5,594 nt of DNA from Treponema sp. GTDB lineage: Bacteria; Spirochaetota; Spirochaetia; Treponematales; Breznakiellaceae. The stretch is taken from positions 1 to 5,594 of the forward strand of contig JAIRRU010000048.1 of the NCBI GenBank assembly GCA_031255815.1, written 5' to 3'. The notes below the pieces were generated by a model. That model ran no database searches. It worked only from the letters and a program-made list of their open reading frames with translations, and had not been told where the DNA came from. Positions 1 through 4,534 of the stretch are shown in pieces. The number at the start of each line of letters is the position of its first letter. The first letter of the stretch is position 1. A program made the position numbers and the translations under genes.

Positions 1-93
1 GACAAAAGCGGTCTTATCAACATAGACAAAACCCTTTCTGCGGAGATCCTCAAAATCCTGAATGCCGATGGGCATCTTGCGGGGCGCCGTCAT
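1..93 (-). CDS. AAA-ATPase-like / PD-(D/E)XK family protein, N-terminal fragment
   Basis: The 31 codons from the ATG at 93 to the window edge encode an N-terminus containing PIGIQDFEDLR and, shortly after, YVDKT. This pairing is the hallmark opening of the AAA-ATPase-like family, whose full-length members are roughly 500 residues with an N-terminal P-loop ATPase region and a C-terminal PD-(D/E)XK nuclease-like region. The family is often multicopy in anaerobic gut bacteria and its role is poorly known; some authors suspect links to mobile DNA or defence. Only the family signature is visible here: the Walker motifs and nuclease residues would lie beyond the window. No Shine-Dalgarno sequence precedes the ATG, nor the in-frame ATG at codon 7. 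A TATACT box 6 bases upstream raises the possibility of a leaderless transcript. The gene lies 299 bases downstream of the 282-residue gene on the same strand and is probably a separate unit. Confidence 0.8.
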   Translation of the reverse strand, partial: MTAPRKMPIGIQDFEDLRRKGFVYVDKTAFV

Positions 94-99
94 AATCTG

Positions 100-105
100 A
101 GTATA
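100..105 (-). promoter_or_regulatory. Possible -10 box (TATACT) of the AAA-ATPase-like gene
   Basis: On the minus strand TATACT ends 6 bases before the ATG at 93, so transcription would begin at or next to the start codon. The sequence 17 bases further upstream (TTTCTT) is a poor -35 box. Position fits but the evidence is one hexamer. Confidence 0.25.
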
Positions 106-189
106 GCTTTGAAGGGGGAAAAAAGAAACACGCGGGCGGATGGTTTCTCTGCAGGCTAAACGCCGACAAGACCAGCGGTTTAATATTCA

Positions 190-350
190 CCGCGAACGGC
201 ACAAACCATACAAACCCGGGTCAAAAACCCCTCGGACTCAAGGAAATCTGGATAAAGATCGAGGTTTTCGGCGTAAAAGTTCGTGCAGTTCGTGTGGTTA
301 GCGGCTATTCTTTTATCTTTCCTTCTTCGCCTTTGTGCGCCTTCGTGGTT
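190..350. repeat. Degenerate ACCACGAA/CACAAAGG-type repeats in a gene-free stretch
   Basis: The intergenic stretch 94-392 holds no convincing gene but contains related imperfect units. On the plus strand, 279-285 and 288-294 are both GTTCGTG (period 9) and run into GTGGTTA. At 322-350 there is a second run, CTTCTTCGC, CTTTGTGCG, CCTTCGTGG, then TTAAAAA, with a 9 to 10 base period. Read on the minus strand these give TTAACCACGAAGGCGCACAA and CTAACCACACGAACTGCACG. A looser unit in the opposite orientation lies at 190-214 (CGCGAACGGCACAAACC). Similar AACCACGAAGG-like intergenic strings occur in various bacteria, to my recollection; their function is unknown to me. No clear terminator for the preceding gene was seen. 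Confidence 0.5.
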
Positions 351-392
351 AAAAATTCTTCATTCCATATCCTGCAAATTAGAGTTTACAAC

Positions 393-1241
393 CTACCAGG
401 CTTGCGTTTCCCCCAGCACCCGCCGGCAGATCTCCGCGTTTTCCCTGATCTGGTTCTTATACTTCTGGAAGGCCCCGATAAGGACGATGTCGCCGGGCTT
501 AATGTTGCTGTAGACTTCCCGCATGGATCTTTCCACCAGGCCGGGGATCTCTTCCTCGCCGCGGTCGTAGAATAACTGCCCCCCGGCGAAGATCTTGAAT
601 ACGATACAGGGTTTCCGCAGCTGCCGGATCACGGGGAACATGTCCCAGCGATCCCCCGGGCGGAAGACGATGGTTTTTTCCTTCCCCGTAAGAAAGGTGC
701 TCTCCTCTTTTTCGTATTTCCGGGAATTCTGGAGGCAGGCCATATAGAAGTCAAGGCCCCAGTTTTCCTCCTCCGCCCGTTTCAGGACTTCGGGCACATG
801 GGTGGCAAGCCCGGTCGGTATGCCCATGCCCTTGAGCCGCCGGATCCGCTCTTTCAGGAATTCTTTTTTGCCCTCTTCCAGCCAGATGTCCGCCGTAGTT
901 CCCTGGTGGTAGACCGCCGCGGGGCCGAGCTTTCCCATCTGCACAATGCTTACGTCCAGGTCGATGGGCGGGTAAGTCTGGAACATAATGTGCATCTTCC
1001 CCCCTTCGTTTTTGTACTGCCGGATAACCCGGAGCAGGAAGGGGTCTGCCACCGCCATATAGGTATTGATCCCGCGCCTCTCCGCCTCAAAGAGGGCCTC
1101 CACGCACTTGCCGGCGCTCCAGTAATCCAGCATCTCGGAACTCAGGTGCGTCCTGGGGATGTAGGAAAGCCCCTCCATGGAATTGTCCCCGATGATGAGC
1201 CGGGTAACGGGAATCCCGAAAAAATCAACCGTAGGCAGCAT
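393..1241 (-). CDS. Conserved protein of unknown function, possibly TIM-barrel-like (282 aa)
   Basis: I do not recognise a named function. The 282-residue product has no signal peptide or membrane segment and looks cytosolic. It opens with LPTVDFFGIPVTRLIIGDN, a strand followed by a GDN turn (18-20), and continues with NTYMAVADPF (59-68), VYHQGTTAD (110-118), PTGLATHVPEV (142-152), LDFYMACLQN (163-172), KPCIVFKIFAGGQ (210-222) and GDIVLIGAFQ (250-259). Regular alternation of hydrophobic strands with charged helices suggests a TIM barrel. D19, H112, H148 and K216 at strand ends are candidate active-site residues; this is inference. The ATG at 1241 is chosen because GAGGAGG lies 5 bases upstream. 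A TTG at 1313 would add 24 residues but has no ribosome binding site. The gene follows the transketolase C subunit by 68 bases on the same strand and is likely in its operon, suggesting a sugar or sugar-phosphate substrate. Confidence 0.85.
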   Translation of the reverse strand: MLPTVDFFGIPVTRLIIGDNSMEGLSYIPRTHLSSEMLDYWSAGKCVEALFEAERRGINTYMAVADPFLLRVIRQYKNEGGKMHIMFQTYPPIDLDVSIVQMGKLGPAAVYHQGTTADIWLEEGKKEFLKERIRRLKGMGIPTGLATHVPEVLKRAEEENWGLDFYMACLQNSRKYEKEESTFLTGKEKTIVFRPGDRWDMFPVIRQLRKPCIVFKIFAGGQLFYDRGEEEIPGLVERSMREVYSNIKPGDIVLIGAFQKYKNQIRENAEICRRVLGETQAW

Positions 1242-1246
1242 ACATT

Positions 1247-1253
1247 CCTCCTC
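1247..1253 (-). promoter_or_regulatory. Ribosome binding site deciding the start of the 282-aa gene
   Basis: GAGGAGG on the minus strand lies 5 bases before the ATG at 1241. It favours that start over the TTG at 1313, which overlaps the preceding stop codon as TTGA but has only AT-rich sequence upstream. Confidence 0.75.
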
Positions 1254-1271
1254 TTTAAACGGATTTAGACG

Positions 1272-1311
1272 GAGCCTGTCCGCGCAGCCGCCTGCCTTTT
1301 GGGGCAGGCTC
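1272..1311 (-). other. Intergenic hairpins after the transketolase C subunit gene
   Basis: Arms 1290-1296 and 1303-1309 (GCCTGCC / GGCAGGC) form a 7-bp stem with a 6-base loop directly after the TGA at 1310-1312. A second pairing, 1272-1278 with 1305-1311 (GAGCCTG / CAGGCTC), uses the same right arm, so the two exclude each other. No T-run follows, so this is not a standard intrinsic terminator. It could tune mRNA stability or downstream expression. Confidence 0.4.
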
Positions 1312-2260
1312 AAGCTTTCAAAAATTTCTTAACCCGGGCCGCGACGGCCTTGGGGGACAGGCCGAAAAAGTCCAGGACTTCCGGGTACGATCCGCTTTCG
1401 CCGTAGCGATCCTCTATGCCGATGGGAAGCCAGTCGAAACGCGGCCCTCCGGACGCCCCTTTGCGGGCAAGATCCTCCAGGCAGGCGCTGCCGAACCCGG
1501 CAAGGGTATTGTGTTCCTCCACGGTAACGAGTTTTCCTGTTTTTCGCAGCGACGCTTCCAGGCCTTTTCCGGGTGCGGGCTTTACAAAGGGAACCGACAG
1601 CACCTCCGCGTCAATCCCCGACCCGGCGAGTATCTCCGCCGCCTCCAGGGCGATAGACGCGCATATCCCCCCCGCGGCGATGGTCACCGCGCAGCCTTTC
1701 CGCAGGAGAAGGGGCTCCCGCTTTGCGAACAGGCCGGGGGGGAAGCTTTCCGGCAGGGGAGGCGCGGCGTTCCGGCTGAGCCTGATGTAAACCGGCCCCT
1801 TTTGGGAGAGGGCGTAGTCCAGGGCCAGGACAGCCTGCCGGTTATCCGCCGGGACTATGAGCTCCAGGTTCGGCAGGGAACGGAAAATGGCGATATCCGA
1901 CACCGACTGGTGGCTCGCCCCGTCGAAGGAGTCGGAAAGCCCCCCGTAGCCCCCGGCGATGACCACCGGCAGCTTGTTGTAGCATATATCGTTGCGGATC
2001 TGATCGAGCGATTTCAGGGCCAGGAAGATGGCGAAGGCGCTGATCACCGGATGGAAACCCTCCGCCGCCAGCCCCGCCGCCACTCCCGCCAGGTTTCCCT
2101 CGGCCACCCCGCAGTTGTAGAACCGTTCCGGAAAGGCCCTGGCGAAGTAGCATGATTTGGTACTGGAAGAGACATCCGCGTCCAGCACCACCAGCTCCCT
2201 GCCGGCCTCTCCCAGTTCGGCAAGCCTCCTGCCAAAGGCTTCCCGCATAGCTTCGCTCAT
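1310..2260 (-). CDS. Transketolase, C-terminal subunit
   Basis: This 316-residue protein carries the pyrimidine-binding and C-terminal domains of transketolase, matching the size of split C subunits. Visible marks are the opening MSEAMREAFGRRLAELG, LDADVS (26-31), the GVAEGN loop (51-56) with E54, the expected glutamate that activates the thiamine diphosphate aminopyrimidine, an aromatic SAFAIF segment (74-79), and DGASHQ (113-118) followed by a PNLELIVPAD stretch and YIRLSR, which are typical substrate-phosphate and structural elements. With the N subunit it would transfer two-carbon ketol groups between sugar phosphates in the cytosol. The ATG at 2260 has GGAGG 7 bases upstream. It overlaps the stop of a 25-codon mini-ORF as ATGA, suggesting translational coupling. 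Split transketolases also include specialised enzymes (apulose-4-phosphate and sulfofructose types), so the pentose phosphate role is likely but not proved. Confidence 0.93.
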   Translation of the reverse strand: MSEAMREAFGRRLAELGEAGRELVVLDADVSSSTKSCYFARAFPERFYNCGVAEGNLAGVAAGLAAEGFHPVISAFAIFLALKSLDQIRNDICYNKLPVVIAGGYGGLSDSFDGASHQSVSDIAIFRSLPNLELIVPADNRQAVLALDYALSQKGPVYIRLSRNAAPPLPESFPPGLFAKREPLLLRKGCAVTIAAGGICASIALEAAEILAGSGIDAEVLSVPFVKPAPGKGLEASLRKTGKLVTVEEHNTLAGFGSACLEDLARKGASGGPRFDWLPIGIEDRYGESGSYPEVLDFFGLSPKAVAARVKKFLKA

Positions 2261-2272
2261 GATACCGCCTCC
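2237..2272. repeat. Direct repeat, downstream copy (true start region of the C-subunit gene)
   Basis: These 36 bases match 2311-2346 at 33 positions. On the minus strand they comprise GGAGG, a 7-base spacer, ATG and codons for MSEAMREA. This copy is the functional start region of the transketolase C subunit. Confidence 0.9.
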
Positions 2273-2334
2273 CCGCGCGGAGCGGTAAACGCGGTAAAAC
2301 CGGGAAGCCAGGCTTCCCGCATAGCCTCGCTCAT
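2257..2334 (-). CDS. 25-codon mini-ORF bridging the two transketolase genes
   Basis: The ATG at 2334 overlaps the stop of the N-subunit gene as ATGA, and its TGA (2257-2259) overlaps the start of the C-subunit gene, again as ATGA. The peptide begins MSEAMREAWLPG and ends RGEAVS. Its first eight residues are identical to those of the C subunit, and its GGAGG, 7 bases upstream, lies in the last codons of the N-subunit gene. The frame differs from that of the C-subunit gene, so it is not an N-terminal extension. It appears to be a duplicated start region that still initiates translation and hands ribosomes to the downstream gene. A near-perfect palindrome lies within it (2301-2319). Whether the peptide itself has a role is unknown; a coupling device or a harmless duplication relic are both possible. 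Confidence 0.55.
   Translation of the reverse strand: MSEAMREAWLPGFTAFTAPRGEAVS
2301..2319 (-). other. Palindromic hairpin inside the mini-ORF
   Basis: CGGGAAGCC (2301-2309) and GGCTTCCCG (2311-2319) are perfect inverted repeats around a single base. In RNA they could form about seven pairs with a small loop, between the upstream and downstream start regions. It may make access to the C-subunit start depend on ribosomes passing through the mini-ORF. Confidence 0.45.
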
Positions 2335-2346
2335 AATACGGCCTCC
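2311..2346. repeat. Direct repeat, upstream copy (start region of the mini-ORF)
   Basis: This copy matches 2237-2272 at 33 of 36 positions with a 74-base offset. Homology stops abruptly at the left end of the unit and shortly after the Shine-Dalgarno sequence, so only the initiation region is duplicated. The three differences argue against an assembly artefact. Confidence 0.9.
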
Positions 2347-3239
2347 TTTGCCTCCAGGTCGGCCAGCAGTTCGGGCCGGCCCCTGTCGTAGCTTTCCTGG
2401 TCGATGGGGGCCCCGTGCCAGACGGCTTTCCCCTCCATAAAGGAAACGCCCCGGGCCTTAACGGTGCGGTAGATAACTGCCTTGGGCCAGGCCCCGCCGC
2501 CCGCCTCCCCGCCGCGGTCGAGCCAGTCAAAGGATTCCAGAACGGAGGCGGCGTCGTTCCCGTCGTAGATCTCCGGGGCAAGGTTCCAGCCGAAAGCCCG
2601 GAGCTTATCGGGGATGGGATCCAGGGGCAGGATCTCCGCCACATCCCCGTCGAGCTGCACCCGGTTATTGTCGATAAGGAGAACCAGGCCCCTGGGCCGG
2701 TACTTGGCGGAAAAGAGCGCGGCCTCCCAGGTCTGGCCCTCGTCCAGGCAGCCTTCCCCGGCCAGCACGTAAGTGTTCCAGCTTTTCCCCTTCAGGGCCG
2801 CGGCCAGGGCCATCCCCGCGCCGGCGGAGAGCCCGTGCCCCAGCGCCCCGGTGGAAAAATCCACCCCCGGCAGGAGCTTCATGCTGGGGTGGCCCTGAAG
2901 CCGGGAGCCCAGGCTGCGGAACCGGGAAAGTTCCTCCGGGGGAAAGTAGCCTCTGCGGGCCAGCACCGTGTAGAGAGCGATCGAAGCGTGCCCCTTGGAA
3001 AGGATAAACCGATCCCGGTCTTCCCACCGGGGATTCTCCGGATCGATCCGCAGCCGTTTGAAGTAGAGGGCGGTAAGTATCTCCGCCGCCGACGAGGCGC
3101 CCCCCCAGTGGCCCGTAGCCCGCCGGTGCAGCACGTCGAACATTTCGAGCCTGAACGCCGCCGCCAGCGCCGCAAGTTCCCCGGCGCTGTAGCCGCCCCT
3201 GTCCCGCTTTTCCAAAAGCCTCGCCGTTTTTCCCCCCAC
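2331..3239 (-). CDS. Transketolase, N-terminal subunit
   Basis: The 302-residue product is the diphosphate-binding half of transketolase, at the usual length for split N subunits. Diagnostic segments are TGHWGGASSAAEILTALYF (42-60), ILSKGHAS (79-86), GHPSMK (116-121), STGALGHGLS (129-138) and GEGCLDEGQ (161-169) followed by DNNRVQLDG (190-198), the thiamine-diphosphate and divalent-metal motif. The usual GDG is GEG here, so the metal-binding aspartate is replaced by E162 (codon GAA). The start is a GTG at 3239 with AGGAGG about 6 bases upstream. The gene is first in a minus-strand operon with the C subunit. Two separate genes rather than one roughly 650-residue protein is a common arrangement in several bacterial and archaeal lineages. 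Substrate range cannot be read from the sequence; a specialised ketol transferase is possible. Confidence 0.93.
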   Translation of the reverse strand: MGGKTARLLEKRDRGGYSAGELAALAAAFRLEMFDVLHRRATGHWGGASSAAEILTALYFKRLRIDPENPRWEDRDRFILSKGHASIALYTVLARRGYFPPEELSRFRSLGSRLQGHPSMKLLPGVDFSTGALGHGLSAGAGMALAAALKGKSWNTYVLAGEGCLDEGQTWEAALFSAKYRPRGLVLLIDNNRVQLDGDVAEILPLDPIPDKLRAFGWNLAPEIYDGNDAASVLESFDWLDRGGEAGGGAWPKAVIYRTVKARGVSFMEGKAVWHGAPIDQESYDRGRPELLADLEAKEAVL

Positions 3240-3270
3240 CGGAACCCTCCTTTGCCTTTCGTAACCGCTT

Positions 3271-3307
3271 GAGGCTGTTCCAAAACTTCAGTTTTTGGAA
3301 CAAGCTC
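3271..3307. repeat. Long imperfect hairpin with CTTCAG loop (repeat copy 1)
   Basis: Arms 3271-3285 (GAGGCTGTTCCAAAA) and 3293-3307 (TTTTGGAACAAGCTC) pair at 13 of 15 positions around the loop CTTCAGT. It sits in the leader of the transketolase operon, 32 bases upstream of the GTG. No T-run follows on the minus strand, so termination is not indicated. Its right half resembles 3609-3635, which points to a dispersed intergenic palindromic element. Confidence 0.65.
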
Positions 3308-3309
3308 GC

Positions 3310-3344
3310 ATAATATTGAAATCCACCGGAGTATACTGTATTGT
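3310..3344 (+). promoter_or_regulatory. Divergent promoter region; candidate rubredoxin promoter
   Basis: TTGAAA (3316-3321), a 17-base spacer and TATTGT (3339-3344) resemble a housekeeping promoter for rubredoxin, with transcription starting near 3351. The overlapping palindromic GTATAC (3331-3336) and the minus-strand TATACT (3330-3335) and TATTAT (3310-3315) could serve the transketolase operon in the other direction, but no good minus-strand -35 box was found. Confidence 0.4.
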
Positions 3345-3362
3345 GAAAAATAGCTAAAGAAG

Positions 3363-3394
3363 GGGCTTTCCCGGAATTTCAGCCGGAAAAGCCC
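3363..3394 (+). promoter_or_regulatory. 5'-leader hairpin before rubredoxin
   Basis: GGGCTTTCCCGG (3363-3374) and CCGGAAAAGCCC (3383-3394) pair at 11 of 12 positions around the loop AATTTCAG. It lies in the predicted untranslated leader, ending about 8 bases before the GGGGAGG ribosome binding site. The loop resembles the CTTCAG loop of the hairpin at 3271-3307. It may affect mRNA stability or initiation, or be another member of the same palindrome family. Confidence 0.5.
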
Positions 3395-3411
3395 GGAGCC
3401 GGGGAGGATCT

Positions 3412-3573
3412 ATGAAAAAGTACGTATGTAGCGCCTGCGGGTATGTTTACGATCCCGCCGCGGGAGACCCGGACGGGGGTATAAAGCCCGGAACCGCCTT
3501 CGAGGACATCCCCGATAGCTGGGTATGCCCCGTCTGCGGGCTCGGAAAGGATTCCTTTTCCCCCGCCGTTTAA
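3412..3573 (+). CDS. Rubredoxin
   Basis: The 53-residue product is a standard small rubredoxin, a cytosolic one-electron carrier with a single iron held by four cysteines. The ligands are C6 and C9 in [12 protein letters not shown] and C39 and C42 in [13 protein letters not shown], with the family's conserved Y11, Y13, [12 protein letters not shown] segment (19-30) and W37 in the expected places. Length matches the family norm of about 52 to 54 residues. GGGGAGG lies just upstream of the ATG. In anaerobes rubredoxin often feeds electrons to rubrerythrin or superoxide reductase to detoxify oxygen species; no such partner is in the window. It may share a transcript with the 96-residue gene 81 bases downstream, although a weak terminator-like hairpin lies between. 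Confidence 0.97.
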   Translation: MKKYVCSACGYVYDPAAGDPDGGIKPGTAFEDIPDSWVCPVCGLGKDSFSPAV

Positions 3574-3582
3574 GCCGTAGCG

Positions 3583-3611
3583 CGGTAAAGCTGAATAAGG
3601 CGGCTTTACCG
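3583..3611 (+). terminator. Weak terminator-like hairpin after rubredoxin
   Basis: CGGTAAAGC (3583-3591) and GCTTTACCG (3603-3611) form a perfect 9-bp stem with an 11-base loop, 9 bases after the rubredoxin stop. The only T-stretch is TTTT at 3621-3624, about 9 bases past the stem, so termination may be partial. Confidence 0.4.
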
Positions 3612-3635
3612 GAACTTCAGTTTTAGAGCAAGCTC
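3609..3635. repeat. Partial copy of the CTTCAG repeat (copy 2)
   Basis: CCGGAACTTCAGTTTTAGAG followed by CAAGCTC aligns with 3281-3307 with four mismatches and one gap. The left arm of copy 1 is missing and is replaced by the 3583-3611 stem, so this may be a decayed or half element. Confidence 0.5.
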
Positions 3636-3654
3636 AAGCTTAAAGGAGGGCGCG

Positions 3655-3945
3655 GTGCTTTCGCGGGAAGATTTTGTTTTTACCATCGGCTACGACGGCC
3701 CCGCCGCGGTGGTGGATCGGCAGGCGAGGAACCGTTACGGCTCCCTTTCCACCAGGGAACTGGCGGAGAAGGGCTTTTTCCGGGCTGCCTACGCATCGGC
3801 CCTGTATTCCAAAGAGCCCGGGGAGCTTGCCGCGCTGGTGGAGATCTACAACCGCGTCTCCGGGGCGGATCTGAGCGTCTCCTCCCCCCTGGATCGGCTT
3901 TTCGGGGTCTTCCCGGTGGATGTCAAGCGATCCATTGTTTTGTAA
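3655..3945 (+). CDS. Hypothetical protein, 96 aa
   Basis: I do not recognise this protein. The start is a GTG at 3655 with AAGGAGG about 6 bases upstream, a strong initiation site that supports a real gene. The product begins MLSREDFVFTIGYDGPAAVVD, then has a charged middle (RQARNRYGSLSTRELAEKG) and a probably helical segment rich in alanine and leucine (about residues 42-65), and ends VDVKRSIVL. It has no cysteine, signal peptide or membrane segment, so it is probably a small soluble cytosolic protein. Codon use and GC resemble the neighbours. It lies between rubredoxin and the yajC promoter; co-transcription with rubredoxin is possible but proves no shared function. Confidence 0.7.
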   Translation: MLSREDFVFTIGYDGPAAVVDRQARNRYGSLSTRELAEKGFFRAAYASALYSKEPGELAALVEIYNRVSGADLSVSSPLDRLFGVFPVDVKRSIVL

Positions 3946-3977
3946 ATTTCCTTTCCCGGATTTCCCGGCCCGCGACC

Positions 3978-4007
3978 TTGACCCTGCCTTCTCCCCCGTG
4001 ATATGGT
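3978..4007 (+). promoter_or_regulatory. Candidate promoter of the yajC-secD operon
   Basis: TTGACC (3978-3983) is followed after 18 bases by TATGGT (4002-4007), placing transcription start near 4014, about 30 bases before the yajC ATG. An inverted repeat CCTTGACC / GGTCAAGG (3976-3983 and 4025-4032) overlaps the -35 box and the leader and might bind a regulator, but the 41-base spacing makes this uncertain. Confidence 0.45.
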
Positions 4008-4043
4008 GAGGCTCAATTATCTTTGGTCAAGGAAGTCATAGTT

Positions 4044-4466
4044 ATGAATTCATTTGCGTTCTCCCTTCTCATGGCGGCCCCTCAGGGCGCGGGAGGCCCG
4101 CCTCCCGGCCCGGCCCAGCTTATTACCAGCCTGCTTCCCATTGCCGCCGTTTTCGCTATTTTCTATTTCCTTATCATCCGCCCCCAGAGCAAGAAGCAGA
4201 AGGAAACCCAAAAGATGCTGAACGCCCTCAAAAAGGGCGACAAGGTGGTTACCATCGGGGGCATCCACGGGACAATTCAAAGCGCCAAGGAACACACGGT
4301 GATCCTCAGGGTTGACGACAATGTAAAGCTTGAATTTAACCGGAGCGCTATTTCATCCGTCGAAAGCCAGGCTAAAGAGGACAAGGCCGAAAAAGAAGAG
4401 AAAAAAATCGAATCCGGATCGGCTTCGCCGGGCGGCGACGGTTCTTCCGGAAATGACAAAAACTAA
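4044..4466 (+). CDS. yajC: Sec translocase accessory subunit YajC
   Basis: The 140-residue product is a YajC protein: a short N-terminus with a Pro/Gly-rich stretch (13-23), one membrane helix (about 26-45, ITSLLPIAAVFAIFYFLII), the family's RPQ motif right after it (46-48), a basic segment, and the conserved cytosolic domain GDKVVTIGGIHGTI (65-78). It ends in a charged, low-complexity tail (about 108-140), making it somewhat longer than the roughly 110-residue E. coli protein. YajC associates with SecDF and SecYEG in the cytoplasmic membrane to assist protein export. The ATG at 4044 is chosen because AAGGAAG lies 8 bases upstream. An in-frame TTG at 4023 would add seven residues but sits only about 9 bases from the predicted transcription start. 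secD follows after 68 bases, the classic yajC-secD order. Confidence 0.95.
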   Translation: MNSFAFSLLMAAPQGAGGPPPGPAQLITSLLPIAAVFAIFYFLIIRPQSKKQKETQKMLNALKKGDKVVTIGGIHGTIQSAKEHTVILRVDDNVKLEFNRSAISSVESQAKEDKAEKEEKKIESGSASPGGDGSSGNDKN

Positions 4467-4473
4467 GGGGGGC

Positions 4474-4502
4474 TTTCTCAAAACCAGGCGGGTTTTGGGA
4501 AA
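4474..4502 (+). other. Hairpin between yajC and secD
   Basis: TTTCTCAAAACC (4474-4485) and GGTTTTGGGAAA (4491-4502) pair over 12 positions, one a G-U, around a 5-base loop. The next T-run (4510-4514) is displaced by about 7 bases, so it is not a clean terminator. It may act as a partial terminator or RNA-processing site setting the yajC to secD ratio. Confidence 0.5.
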
Positions 4503-4534
4503 CGCCTAATTTTTGACTGATTTGGAGCTGCGTA

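Noticed and set aside
283..575. Two overlapping plus-strand open frames near 283-575
   Set aside because: They run through the degenerate repeats and into the antisense of the 282-residue gene, with no ribosome binding site.
1242..1313. TTG start for the 282-residue protein at 1313
   Set aside because: It overlaps the previous stop as TTGA, but it has no Shine-Dalgarno sequence and would add 24 unconserved-looking residues; the ATG at 1241 has GAGGAGG.
1511..2155. Plus-strand open frame of 214 codons
   Set aside because: It is antisense to the transketolase C subunit and its translation shows no family features.
2261..2644. Upstream extension of the transketolase C-subunit frame
   Set aside because: The extra 128 residues overlap the N-subunit gene in another frame and are low-complexity; the ATG at 2260 has a good ribosome binding site and gives the normal subunit length.
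2415..3272. Long plus-strand open frame (285 codons) opposite the transketolase N subunit
   Set aside because: It is antisense to a clearly recognised enzyme, is low in recognisable motifs and Pro/Gly/Arg-rich, as expected of a shadow in GC-rich DNA.
3952..3969. Nine-base tandem repeat TTTCCCGGA / TTTCCCGGC after the 96-residue gene
   Set aside because: Only two units, short and easily due to chance; no palindrome or terminator was found with it.
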